Source of the DNA: Tanypteryx hageni
Taxonomy: Eukaryota; Arthropoda; Insecta; Odonata; Petaluridae
Reading direction: 5' to 3'
Length of the DNA stretch: 64,000 nucleotides
Assembly (NCBI GenBank): GCA_028673005.1
Contig: CM054116.1
Location: forward strand, 146,627,173 to 146,691,172
Below the pieces are notes generated by a model, which had not been told where the DNA came from, did not search any database, and saw only the letters and a list, made by a program, of their open reading frames with translations. Position numbers and translations under genes: made by a program. This document shows positions 22,685 to 32,515 of the stretch, one piece after another. The stretch's first letter is position 1; each line of letters starts with the position of its first letter.

Positions 22685-23698
22685 TTATTCGAAATAAATC
22701 CCTCCAGCTTCGATACAACGAGTGGCACTGTTAACCAATGACTGAAACGACTTGTGGAGGTCCTGTTTTGGTATGACTTGCAGAGAGCGTGTCATGGCCC
22801 TTTGGATGTCTTCGAAACATCTTCCTTTCATCGGCAATTTCAGTTTTGGTAACAGAAAATAGTCACACAGGGCCAAATCGGGAGAATACAGTGGGTGAGC
22901 AAGCATGCAGACTTGTTTTTGGGCCAGAAATTCCTGTACAGCGGCCTCCCTGTGAGCCAGCGCATTGTTGTGCAGCAAAGAACCAGCTGCCTGGCTCGCG
23001 ATATTCGGATCTTAAGTGAAAAATCCGCTTCCATAAACGTTCCAAAGTGCCCAAATAATAGTCTCCAGTGATGGTTACACCATGTGGGATGAACTCATTA
23101 TGGATAAGGCCCTTGCTGTTGTAGAAAGAAATCAGCATTGTCTTGATTTTCAATTTCTGGAACCGCAATTTCTTGACTCTTGGCGAGTTTTTCAACTTCC
23201 ACTCGGCACTTTGGCACTTGGTTTTAGGGTCGTATTGAAAACACCACGTTTCATTGCCAGTCACGATCGATTCCAAAAATCTTGGGTTTTTCTAGGCAGT
23301 TTTAATGATGTCGCTGGCATGCTCATGTTGTTGATCGTCTGACAAGGTGTGCGGAATAAAGCGTGCACAGATCTTCTTTTTGCCCAAATCCTCGACTGAA
23401 ATTTTGCGAATTGTCTCCTTATCGTCACCGAAATCATCTACCATTATTCTCAATGTTGCACAATGATCATCCGATCACACACTTTTCCGATGAGTTTCTT
23501 GTTGTGAACCAAAATTGAACGTCCTGGCCTTTCATCGTCTTCCAAATCTTCCTGGCTGTTTTTGAACCGCACAAACCAGCAGAAAATTTATGCACAGGAT
23601 AAACATTCATCCCCATACACGTGACGCATCAAAGCTACTGTCTCTGATGCACTTTTACCAATTTTTAAACAGAATTTCATATTCGCTCTTTGTTCCAT
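22685..23698 (-). pseudogene. mariner transposase
   Basis: The ATG at 23698 opens MEQRANMKFCLKIGKSASET. RPGRSILVHNKKLIGKV is the linker. The catalytic region shows IVTGNETWCFQYDPKTK, where TGDE has become TGNE, so the first catalytic D is replaced; then LLCCTTMRWLTG / MLHNNALAHREAAVQEFL, where HDNA has become HNNA, so the second D is also lost; and YSPDLALCDYFLLPKLK with the third D present. Frames shift near 23030, 22980 and elsewhere. Clearly dead. Confidence 0.9.
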
Positions 23699-23823
23699 TG
23701 CGTTTTCGTGACAACAGTCTTGGAGGCACTAACATATATGACGGCAAAACAAATTACAGACGAATCACAAGTCAATGGCATTGTAACATTTAATAGGTTA
23801 GGTTAGAAGCTACAAAGTAATTA

Positions 23824-25389
23824 CCGTATATACTCATGTATAGGTCGAGGTTTTTAGACCATATTTTTCGCGAAAAACTCGGGGGTCAACTTATACACGA
23901 GAAATATTTTTGATAGGTTTAAACCCATGACTTTATTTGTCCTGCGGTTATTTAAATATGATGGAATTTACCCTCTTGTTGTATTTTAACTGTATCGATA
24001 ATTATAGAATATTTAAATACCAATGTATATGAAAGAATATCATTATATAATTTGGTGATTCTAAGTTGATCTTTGATGCTTTGCAAATAATTAAGCAATA
24101 TTGGTAAACCTAATGTTCGGTATAGAAAGATCTGATGCTTTCCTGGTGAATCGATGAGGTGAAGAGTTCCTGGGTTTCCAGCCAGGTGAATATATATTCA
24201 CCTGGCTGGAAACCCGGGAACTCTTCACCTCATCTAATGTTCGGTAACGTGATGGCGGCATGACAGAAAACTGGCAGCAAGACAAATGTGCAATATGGTA
24301 ACTCTGTAACATGTAAACAAAGAAACACCTAATCGGTGATTTGTGGAAAGGCAATGCCTACCTCTAAGCATTGCACACTAAATTCGTATCGCCAAAGTAT
24401 TTGTGGTATAAAAATTTTGGTACTGTGTGCATAACTAGGGCGAAGGTAAACAAGGTGACGCTAGCACTGGGGACAAGAAATGGAACTACCAGGAGGAAAA
24501 ACGGAAGACAAACGTAAATATAAGATTTCGATGTTTGTAATCAAAGAATAATCCCCTGACGGATAATGAAACAACATAAGGGGAGACTTATAATATTATT
24601 TATTGTAACAAGAACCAAAATTATTTTAATTATTTAAAAGAAAACATTTATTCTCATTAAAATCAATCTTAAAATCCAAGATAATTTTCATCGTCATAGC
24701 TATCCAATCGAAATAACTCGTCCCAGTCTCTCTCAGTAATATTTTCATCGTACGGATCATCGAGATGTTTGTCAGCATCACCCTCAACTATAATTACCTT
24801 CGTAAACAATGATTAGCATTTTCGTTACGTTTCTCTTTCTTAAACGTAAGCTGCTAAACTGTTCCATGTACGAAACTTGAGCTCTCCGAGGTGTAGGTCT
24901 CTTCGTTCTTCGTCCAAAAACATGCGAAACATGAATTTCCTAGGACCACATAGTACATCTTTCCGCCGATTTATCATCAATTTCGGTGTCACCTATCCTC
25001 CGCAGTCCAACATCAGTTTTGTTTCCTGTTCTCCTTTACAAAGATAACTTCTGAATGAATGCTGGGACGAAATACAAAGTATATCCAGAGTCATTCGATC
25101 TATTAAAAAGGCATGTACAATGTTACGAATTTTGATGTTATGCAGTGACGCTGGAGGAGGCATCAAACTGCTTTGCTGATACTTTGATACAATGTAGTTA
25201 TATTGGACTAAAGGGAACTTAATGTGAAAATTAATGGTTCAACACATATTGAATACAAAAAATTCATTCTACTACACCTGAAAATCTGGAGTCGACTTAT
25301 ACACAAGAAATACAAAAAAGCAAAAAATTTTATGAAAAAGTCGGGGGTCGACCTATACACGAGATCGACTTATACACGAGTATATATGG
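23824..25389 (-). mobile_element. pogo-type element nested in the mariner
   Basis: The ends are CCGTATATACTCATGTATAG and, inverted, CCATATATACTCGTGTATAA, each next to TA. Subterminal blocks repeat the motif inwards (gggggtcRacYtatacacgag). A minus-strand acidic tail at about 24670-24790 reads DADKHLDDPYDENITERD and WDELFRLDSYDDENYLGF then stop, the kind of C-terminus carried by pogo transposases. The DDE core was not found, so this is a deletion derivative. It contains the palindrome at 24153-24234. Confidence 0.75.
24153..24234. repeat. 82-bp near-perfect palindrome
   Basis: Arms of 41 nt (gatgaggtgaagagttcc, then tgggtttccagccaggtgaa and tatat...) match except for one position, which would be a G-T wobble. 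The centre is gaatatatattc. On both sides stands the direct repeat taatgttcggta (about 24111-24122 and 24235-24246). The left shoulder gatctgatgctttcctggtg resembles the Penelope-like block at 2945-3000, so the palindrome may be two copies of a Penelope-type end joined at a TA centre. Confidence 0.85.
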
Positions 25390-25815
25390 TATATTTGTCG
25401 ACAGATGGCAATGATAGCCAATTTCATTTAGAATCAGTCTCATTATTTAATCGCCGGACTGTGTATTTCATTTTATATAATTTTTCAATAATTTTTTAGA
25501 CTGTCTGCCTGTCTCATTCAAATTTTTTTATTTTTAATCATCGGAAAAAACTTGAAAATTCATATTTAATTTAAACACTCATAATATAAGGTATTAATTG
25601 TTTTAACAGCTAGGCTTGTCAGATCATACAAAATTTATTTTTGAAACATTCTTTCTACATGTGCCTTATATGCCTAAAAAAACCAAAAGCAACACAATTT
25701 TTTCATCTCTGTGGCCTGCTCTTGAATTCCAATGCCAAAAAATAGGAATACCACTGATAGTAACAAGATTTAATAAGCAATTTTTGTATTTTCCAATATA
25801 ATGTGATTCCAATTA

Positions 25816-26845
25816 CTGTAAATACCTGCGTATACCCTCCTATAACGCACGGGGGTTTTTAGCCTTGTAATCTATGATTTTTCTATATACTCGCATATAG
25901 CACAAACAGATTTTTTTTAGCATTACCATTCCAGAATGAAGTAAATGGTGTAACATGGTCTAAAGCAATGATCAAATTATTGGTATTATGTATTGGTAAC
26001 ATAACGAAAGTGCGAAATGAAATTTTCGAATAACGTTCCAAAAGAACGTCAGCTAACTAAATCATTACATACTCTGTTTACTTAAAGGTGATATTAGGAT
26101 ATACACAATAATACAATTATATTAATTTCATAGTATGGTATATGACATTGTTTGAGCTAATAAATTGAAGGAATGACGATAATCCTATTTCGAAGTTTTT
26201 TACATACATTTTAGTCATGCCTGAGGTGGACGGGTTCACCCAACCTTCAGTTATAACCTTATTAGAACACTCTGGAGCGAGTAAAAATGATAGCAAATAA
26301 CCATAATTAACTACAGACTCTAAGAATCAAGAATAAACCACGTATGAATGCTGAGAGAAAAGTAGGGAATGATAACTTAATGGTAGTTCTACAAGAAGCA
26401 CCAACTCCCAGCGTACTCAAAGGCATCAGCTGCCATTGTTTCTAATTGTAAGTAGTACCAGTACCTCACCACCAGGCCAGGCACCGGTGTAGGGTGACAT
26501 CATGCGTAAGATGACGATTCCGATAACAACATCGAAGAAGAATGGTCCAGTGACGAAGAATTTTTTGGCTTTTAAAATGAATAAAAACTGAATTCATTCT
26601 TTGCATATCTAATTAATGTATGTTTATAGAATTAGTTAATAAATTTTAACTATTATCTATCTTACTTTTCATAAAAATCACCAATAAAATTATGAGAATA
26701 CCCAGGCAGTAATTAATGTGCCAAAATTGTGGAAATATGGGGTCAAATGAAAAAGGAAGATTATGTACCCTTGCATAACACGCATCCTAATTTTTAACTC
26801 AAATATTTCGGAAAAAAAGTGTGCATTATATGCGGGTATTTATGG
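25816..26845 (+). mobile_element. pogo-type MITE, 1.03 kb
   Basis: The ends are CTGTAAATACCTGCGTATAC and, inverted, CCATAAATACCCGCATATAA, each bordered by TA (25814-25815; 26846-26847). Near the right end, at about 26510-26575, a frame reads DDDSDNNIEEEWSSDEEFFG and stops, an acidic transposase tail. The catalytic core is absent. It is related in plan to the element at 23824-25389 and to the end at 48975. Confidence 0.7.
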
Positions 26846-26849
26846 TAAA

Positions 26850-26995
26850 CACATTGATGAGGAGATTTTGTAAGGCAGAAACAAAAAATCTGGGACAAAT
26901 GGGTGTCCCAAAGAACGTTATCGGGACAACGGGGTGTTAAGTCAAAATGTGGGACAAACCTGGAATTTCTGGAACGTCTGGTCACCCTATCCTAA
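26850..26995 (-). repeat. hAT-like terminal fragment
   Basis: Read on the minus strand the block begins tagggtgaccagacgttcca and repeats tttgtccca several times in both senses. Ends of the form AGGGTGACCAGA with subterminal GTCCC repeats are found in hAT-type elements. Only one end is present. Directly beyond, 26996-27094 ends in gggcagatacggta, a separate TIR-like motif. Confidence 0.35.
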
Positions 26996-27099
26996 CCCCA
27001 AATTTTTTCTCGGACTCGCATTTAAGCCAAGGGGTGATTTTTTCATGATAGATTTTGACGAAAAACATCGACTTGTATTCGGGCAGATACGGTAGTACT

Positions 27100-27922
27100 T
27101 CATCATAGGTAGTCTGTCCGTAGACAGGTCCGTGATTATTCTTGGTTAAACCTGGTTCTCCATATACTCCTATTTTCCGCTGTCCTCTTTATATCTTGAT
27201 AACTCTCTTTCCCTTTCAAATTGTCTATCAGCTGAAACCTTTTCCTACCTCTTTCCCTTTTCCCATCTAGTTTCCCTTCTAACACGTCTTTAATCATACT
27301 CTCTCTCCTCAGGTAATGTCCAACCCAGTTAACCTTCCTCTTTCTGATAGTCTATATAATCATTCGCTTCTCTCCTATTCTTCGTAGCACTTCATCGTTT
27401 TTCATCCTATCTGTCCATTTTCTCTTCAGCATTCTCCTCCATGTCCACATTTCAAAGCTTTCCAAGTATTTGATGTCATTTTTCCTTAGCGTCCATGTTT
27501 CTGCCTCATACAATGCTATACTCCATACGTAGCATTTTATCAACTTCTTGCAGATATCTTCCCTTATATTCCCTGTAAGTAGTTGTTTCTTTCTCCTGAA
27601 AGCCGCTTTTGCTTTTCCTATTCTAGTTTTGATCTCATCCGTACATTTTGCCTCTCGTGTTATGATACTTCCAAGGTATTTATATTCTGAAACTTGTTCT
27701 AATGGCTTTCCCCCAATAGTTATGTTCAGATTCTCTTCTTTACCCGATATTCGAATGACCTTGGATTTTTCTGTATTTATTTCCATACCGTATTTTCTAC
27801 CTGTTATCACTAATCTATTTATCATTTTTTGTAGCTCCTCTTTCTTTCTTGCTAGAAGTACTTGATCATATGCGTATTTTACTGTTCTTATAATCCTTCC
27901 TCCAATTTTGAAATCCCCTGTG
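27100..27922 (-). pseudogene. RTE-type LINE, 3' portion (copy 1)
   Basis: The minus strand reads GDFKIGGRIIRTVKYAYDQV, so the RT box YADD is YAYD. It continues MINRLVITGRKYGMEINTEK, SEYKYLGSIITREAKCTDEI, KLIKCYVWSIALYEAETWTL and WTWRRMLKRKWTDRMKNDEV. After a frameshift at about 27352 it ends VNWVGHYLRRESMIKDVLEG. This is the classical RTE/BovB-like C-terminal region. The copy begins abruptly at 27922, where a Tigger tail (27923-28082) is attached. It overlaps copy 2 by about 45 codons, so the two are separate insertions rather than halves of one. Confidence 0.88.
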
Positions 27923-28082
27923 CGATAAATATTTTCGTGTTAACCGAAAATTCTTGTTAACCATTTCGCGTAAAACGAACTAATATACGTTGAAATGTAT
28001 AGGCACCGGTAGGGACCGAGCCTGCATTTCGTGTTAACCGATATTTCGCGTTATCCTTTTTTGTGTTAAGTGGTTTCCACTG
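27923..28082 (-). mobile_element. Solo terminal 160 bp of the Tigger family at 10097-12635
   Basis: From cgataaatattttcgtgtta to ttaagtggtttccactg this matches 12476-12635 with a single visible difference (ccactg here, cctctg there). TA follows at 28083-28084. Its inner edge coincides exactly with the broken end of RTE copy 1. No partner end is nearby. From 28085 to 28589 nothing was identified; a minus-strand frame there (DHAKKKVLPNPRLTEES and PELNIPTMSIYNFPDKCNME) looks coding-like but I do not recognise it. Confidence 0.92.
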
Positions 28083-28589
28083 TATGTATAGTATGCTTGG
28101 GTTTCCATTACATTCTCCATATTACATTTGTCTGGAAAATTGTAAATAGACATCGTAGGTATATTTAGTTCAGGAGCATCATAGTTTTTTGAAGCTTGAA
28201 TAGTGTTCATTTTTTCCACTTCTTGAGCTATGACTATTTAAAAATTCATTTTTATAATTTCAACGGATTCCTCTGTTAACCTGGGATTTGGAAGAACTTT
28301 TTTCTTGGCATGATCAACATCCTTTTTGTCACCTATTTTAAAAATAACGAATGGGTAAAAACTCGCTAAGAATACGCCGACGCACTGATAGCTTCTGTTC
28401 AATGAATAATGAGTTCAGCCACCGAATGAAGTTGATCTATTCTCGCCTCAGATGCTTTTCAAGTACATTGTAATATAGACGCCTAATGTGTCTACAATGT
28501 AACAAGTATCTTGTATCACTTAACAGACATGCAGAATGTGCGGTGATTTTTCGAAACAAGATTTTACGATCTTTTAGAATCACTACTAC

Positions 28590-29305
28590 TTGAATATAAC
28601 ACGGGGGCTACTTTTAAAATTTCATTTTTTGGAAAAAAAAACATATTCGGAACAATAAAGTAATTTAAATTACAAAAAACTTAAATTTAATTACAAACTG
28701 TGGGAGCCAAGGGGCAGAAATTGAGTGGAAAGAGTTAAAACATGATAGCACCAAACTTGAACACGTTTTCAATAGCGTTCATACTTGGTTCAAAGAGTAA
28801 ATAGCGTATATAATATTTCCATATCTAGGTGCGCTGTTTAGGCTCTGTTAGTGTGATTTACATATGAGGTATTGAAGTTTTCACCCAAAAGAGTTTATAT
28901 GTATTTCCATCTCTAAGTACGCTGTTCCTGAGTAGTATTTGTTAAAGCGAGTGCCACAAGTGCTGTTTTGAAAAGAAAGAGTTCATATTTCTGCTTCTAG
29001 GGGTGCTGTTCCTACTCTGCCGTCGTTTTCAAAATCTTCGCCCAAAAGAGTTCAGATTTTTTTGCAAAGCTAAGTCAAAAAATGTTAAAAACTGTTGGGA
29101 ATCGCATGCTAAATTGTTTTTAAAAAATTGGAAATTCTAATGTAAAATGACGTAAATAGCGGGAAATCTTAAAATGAAATAACATAAATACAGGGTTTTA
29201 CTTACATAGGAATCGTAGGAAAATTGATGGGACCCATATAAAATGTTGTAAATAGTGGGAAAAACATACATTCCGACAACGTAATTATGGGGTTTTACTG
29301 TAACA
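28590..29305 (-). repeat. Interspersed repeat, inverted partner of 13298-13960
   Basis: Its minus strand begins cagtaaaaccccataattac and follows 13298-13960 in order, with small insertions (for example an extra segment around 28940-28985). Alignment continues to gtgttatattc/cgaatatgtt at the far end. Mismatches are spread evenly, suggesting two old insertions of one family. From 29306 to 29702 nothing was recognised. Confidence 0.8.
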
Positions 29306-29702
29306 GGGAAGAATTGGCTGAACTGATTTTAATCAAAATTGGTAGATAGAATCTTCACATAAAATAACATATTTGGACCAGATTGACTCAGCAGGGGTGC
29401 CACAATATCTTGGGGTACAACTTTAAAAATTGGCTGAAATGTGTAGCATTAGTACCCCATAATGGAGAAAGTGTAAAATGTTTAAAATTGCAACATTTGG
29501 GGATTGTTTTAAACTATTATTTTTACATGTGGGAAAAACGAAAATCGCTGCGGAGGTGAAATCTTTAGAATTAATAGAATATTTGTAATGATGAAATATC
29601 TGTCTGAAAAATTAATGTTTTTTCAAGGTGAGATGAAATGCTTGCAGTATGCAAGAACCTTCTACTAGTATGTTATATCCTCCTCCTCTGTAAGGAACGT
29701 CT

Positions 29703-29932
29703 ATATATAATGATAACAGCTTACTGAAAAGGAAAGGTAAAATGGATATATGGATGGCAACTAGATGTTGGGATGAGGAAGCCCAGTGAACACTCACCAA
29801 TCAGAGAACTTCAGGTTGGCGAGGCCCTGGGGATGTCGAAGCGACACACGTAAAAGAACACTAAAACAACACAGAAACATCACAAACGTAGAAGCTTTCA
29901 GAGTTATTCCTTCATCAGCTACAGATAGAGGT
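29703..29932 (-). mobile_element. Penelope-like 3' tail, family B (copy 1)
   Basis: On the minus strand this matches 33650-33866: gtagctgatgaaggaataac, tgtgttgttttagtgttctt, ttacgtgtgtcgcttcgaca, caccttgttg-like and tttacctttccttttc. It contains the hammerhead-like core CTGATGA...GAAA. It ends at a short tatatata run. It abuts the broken 3' side of RTE copy 2 at about 29940. No RT is present. Confidence 0.7.
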
Positions 29933-29941
29933 TTATTACTA

Positions 29942-32397
29942 GTCTATTTATCATTTTCTGGAGTTCCTCTTCCTTTTTTGCTAGAAGTACTTGATTGTCC
30001 GCATGTTTTACTGTTCTTATTATCCTTCCTCCAATATGGAAATCTCCTGTGCCTTCTAAAGCTTCTTGCATTAGACTTTCTCCATATATATTGAATAGGG
30101 TTGGCGATAGGCAGCAGCCTTGTCTTACTCCTCTACCGATATTTATTCCGCAGGTGTCCACATTCTCAAACCTGACCTTTACAACTTGATTCTCATATAG
30201 ATTCTTAATCAGTCTCCTGTCTTTCCAGTCTACACCTATATCTTTTAATATCTTCATCAACTTTACCCAATTTACTCTATCAAAGGCCTTCTGCCAGTCT
30301 ACGAAACATGCGCAGATATCTTGACTGTATTCTATTGCCCTTTCTGATATGATTCTAACTACTCCTATAGCATCTCTAGTTCCTCGTCCTTTTCTGAAAC
30401 CGAATTGATCTTCCCCTATTATTTCTTCTGCCTTTTTCTCCAGCCTTTTATTAAGAATCCTCGTGATGATCTTCGATGTGTGTGATAGAAGGCTTATAGT
30501 TCTGTAATCTTTACACTGCATTGCCTTTGGCTTCTTCTTTAGAGGGATCATTGTTACTTCTAGGAAATCCTGAGGCCACTCTCCCGTGTTGTAAATCTTA
30601 TTAATTAATTTCGTGATCGCTTTTATTCCTTCTGATCCTATGACTTTAAGTATCTCAGCCGGTATTCCATCGCTGCCCGTGGCTTTCCCCTTCTTTAGTT
30701 CCACTATCGCCTTTTCTACTTCGCTGTCCATAATACTTGGTCCTAAGTTGCCTTCTTCAATGTTTTCCTCATCTTCCAGTTCAATTTTTGCCGCTCCTGC
30801 CTGTTTGCTGTATAATTCCTTAATGTATTCTTCCCATACCTGTGCTACATCCTTTGTTTCTGAGACTATCTTCCCATCCGTATTCATAATTCCTTTACCA
30901 CAAATTCCATTAGACTTCTTATCTTCTAATTCCAGTGCCCTAGCGTACATCATATCGTACCGTCCTAACTTCTCCATTTGTTCTATTTCATCACATTTTC
31001 CTTTTATCCAATTTTCTCTAGCTTTATCTGTTACCCTTCTCAACTCATTGTTTATACGCCTATAGTTGGCTCTACCTTCTTCACTGTTAACGTTTTTCCA
31101 TTTTCGTCTCTCATCCATTTTCTCCAGCATTTCCTTCGTGATCCATGGTTTTCTGATTTTCTTCTCTTGTTTTCCAACCTCTTTATCCAAGGTATCCTTG
31201 ATACTGGTTTTAATTTCATCCCATTCTGTATCAACTGTCTTCAGTTTGTTTTTCAACTTTCTTAGGTTATCTTCCAACTTCATGCTGACTACTTCCTGCC
31301 TTTCTTTCAGTTTTTCTAGGTCCCAGGTCTGTCTTTCTCTTCTCGTTTTTCTTATTTGTTTGAGCTTTGTACTCACATCAAGTATTAGAAGGCTGTGATA
31401 TGAATCAATGTCCGCTCCTTGAAATGCCTTGGCGTTCTTTATGCTGTTCCTGAATCTTTGTTTTACAAGGATGTAATCTATTTGGCATCTCATTCTATCT
31501 CCTGGGCTTTTCCATGTGTATAACCTTCGTTTATGGTTTTTGAACCATGTATTGGTCACTACAAGGTCATTATTGATGCAGAATTCTACCAGTTTCTCCC
31601 CTCCTCGATTTCTCTTTCCAAGTCCATATTGCTCGACAACATTTTCTTCCTGTCCTTCTCCGACTATGCTGTTCCAATCTCCCATTATTATGCAGTTTAC
31701 CTTTCCTCTTCCGTCTTCTTCGTAAATGTCATTAATTTGCTCATAGATCTCATCTATTTCTTCATCGTCATGAGCTGACGTTGGCATATATACCTGGATT
31801 ATCAACATGTCCACTGGGACTGCTTTTAGCTTTATTGCCATCAGTCTATCGTTCGTTGCTATTATCTTTGTCACGCTTTTCATCGTATCTTTCCTAAGTA
31901 CCAGAGCTACTCTCCTTTCCCCACTATTTCCTCCAGAATAACTACCGTGAATTCTTCTGAGTCGAACTGTCCCTCTCCCTCCCATCTAGTTTTGCTTAGC
32001 CCTATAATGTCAACTCTATTTCTTCTCATTTCTTCTTTCAAGTTCTCTAGTTTTCCTGCCTTTCTCATAGTTCTTACGTTCCAAGTCCCTATTCGTAATT
32101 TACTTTCGACAAATGTTTTCCTCAAGGCAGTCCCCGCCCGGAGATCCGATTGGGGGACTATTTTACCTCCGGATTGTTTTACCTCGAGAGAACTCATATT
32201 GTCCAACCATATAATCTTTACTAGGGATTGTAATGTGGTAGTTTCCCTCTTGCTTTCCACATCGCAGTACTGTAGCCATTCAAATCGTCCTGATCACGCC
32301 TACAGCTGTATTGGATATAGACCCAACCAACATCATTTGTTTTCAGCTCTATACCATACTGACAGTACTGCTGCCTACTGCCAGGCACTGATGATAG
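29942..32397 (-). pseudogene. RTE-type LINE with endonuclease and reverse transcriptase (copy 2)
   Basis: Reading leftwards: a 5' segment with ccgcccggagatccgatt (its complement), then the EEP endonuclease (LRIGTWNVRTMRKAGKLENL, IIGLSKTRW, NCIIMGDWNSIVGEG, CQIDYILVKQRFRNS, DSYHSLLIL). RT follows: KGKATGSDGIPAEILKVIG, GFRKGRGTRDAIGVV, ACFVDWQKAFDRVNW and RGVRQGCCLSPTLFNIYGES. The active-site box is HADN instead of YADD (RTVKHADNQVLLAKK). A frameshift near 31950 separates the first endonuclease part. The frame stops at INRLVI, so the C-terminal domain is lost; losing the 3' rather than the 5' side is unusual for a LINE and suggests a later deletion or rearrangement at 29940. Confidence 0.92.
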
Positions 32398-32490
32398 TTT
32401 TTTTTTTAAATAAAACCTCCATTCGAGGGGTTTGAACCCCCGAACTTGGCAATAGAAAGCCGACACGCTAACCACTACACCACCAGTGCT
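32398..32490 (-). ncRNA. tRNA-Glu-like sequence with poly-A tail (SINE or tRNA pseudogene)
   Basis: The minus strand reads GCACTGGTGGTGTAGTGGTT, AGCG, a CTTTCTA anticodon-loop-like segment, then GGGGGTTCAAACCCCTCG. The A box (GGTGTAGTGGTTAGCG) and B box (GGGTTCAAACCCC) are both clear, and an A-run follows the 3' end (32398-32407 as T). The anticodon stem pairs poorly and there is no clean acceptor stem, so it is not a working tRNA gene. It sits between the 5' end of RTE copy 2 and a (TA)n run. Confidence 0.75.
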
Positions 32491-32492
32491 AT

Positions 32493-32515
32493 TATATATA
32501 TATATATATATATAT
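32493..32515. repeat. (TA)n microsatellite at left edge of A1
   Basis: A pure TA run of about 23 bp separating the tRNA-like sequence from the truncated 5' edge of Penelope-like copy A1. Confidence 0.95.

Larger units (their letters stand above)
22608..25463 (-). mobile_element. mariner element split by a nested pogo-type element
   Basis: The terminal inverted repeats are CACAGTCCCGCTATTAAATA and CACAGTCCGGCGATTAAATA, followed by atgagactga on both sides, with TA at 22606-22607 and 25464-25465. The transposase is at 22685-23698 on the minus strand. The right TIR lies 1.6 kb further than a normal mariner would put it, because another TA-flanked element (23824-25389) is inserted between the transposase start and that TIR. 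Without the insert the mariner would be about 1.29 kb, the usual size. Confidence 0.93.

Noticed and set aside
29919..31985. 688-residue open frame as a host gene because of its length
   Set aside because: It is a LINE endonuclease/reverse transcriptase lacking its C-terminus and with a mutated active site; long frames on the + strand here are shadows.
27100..32397. The two RTE segments as halves of one element split by later insertions
   Set aside because: They overlap by about 45 codons around the RT box with different substitutions (YAYD against HADN), so they are separate copies.
32418..32490. Functional tRNA-Glu gene
   Set aside because: The A and B boxes are good, but the anticodon and acceptor stems do not pair properly and an A-run tail follows, so it is a retroposed or SINE-like sequence.
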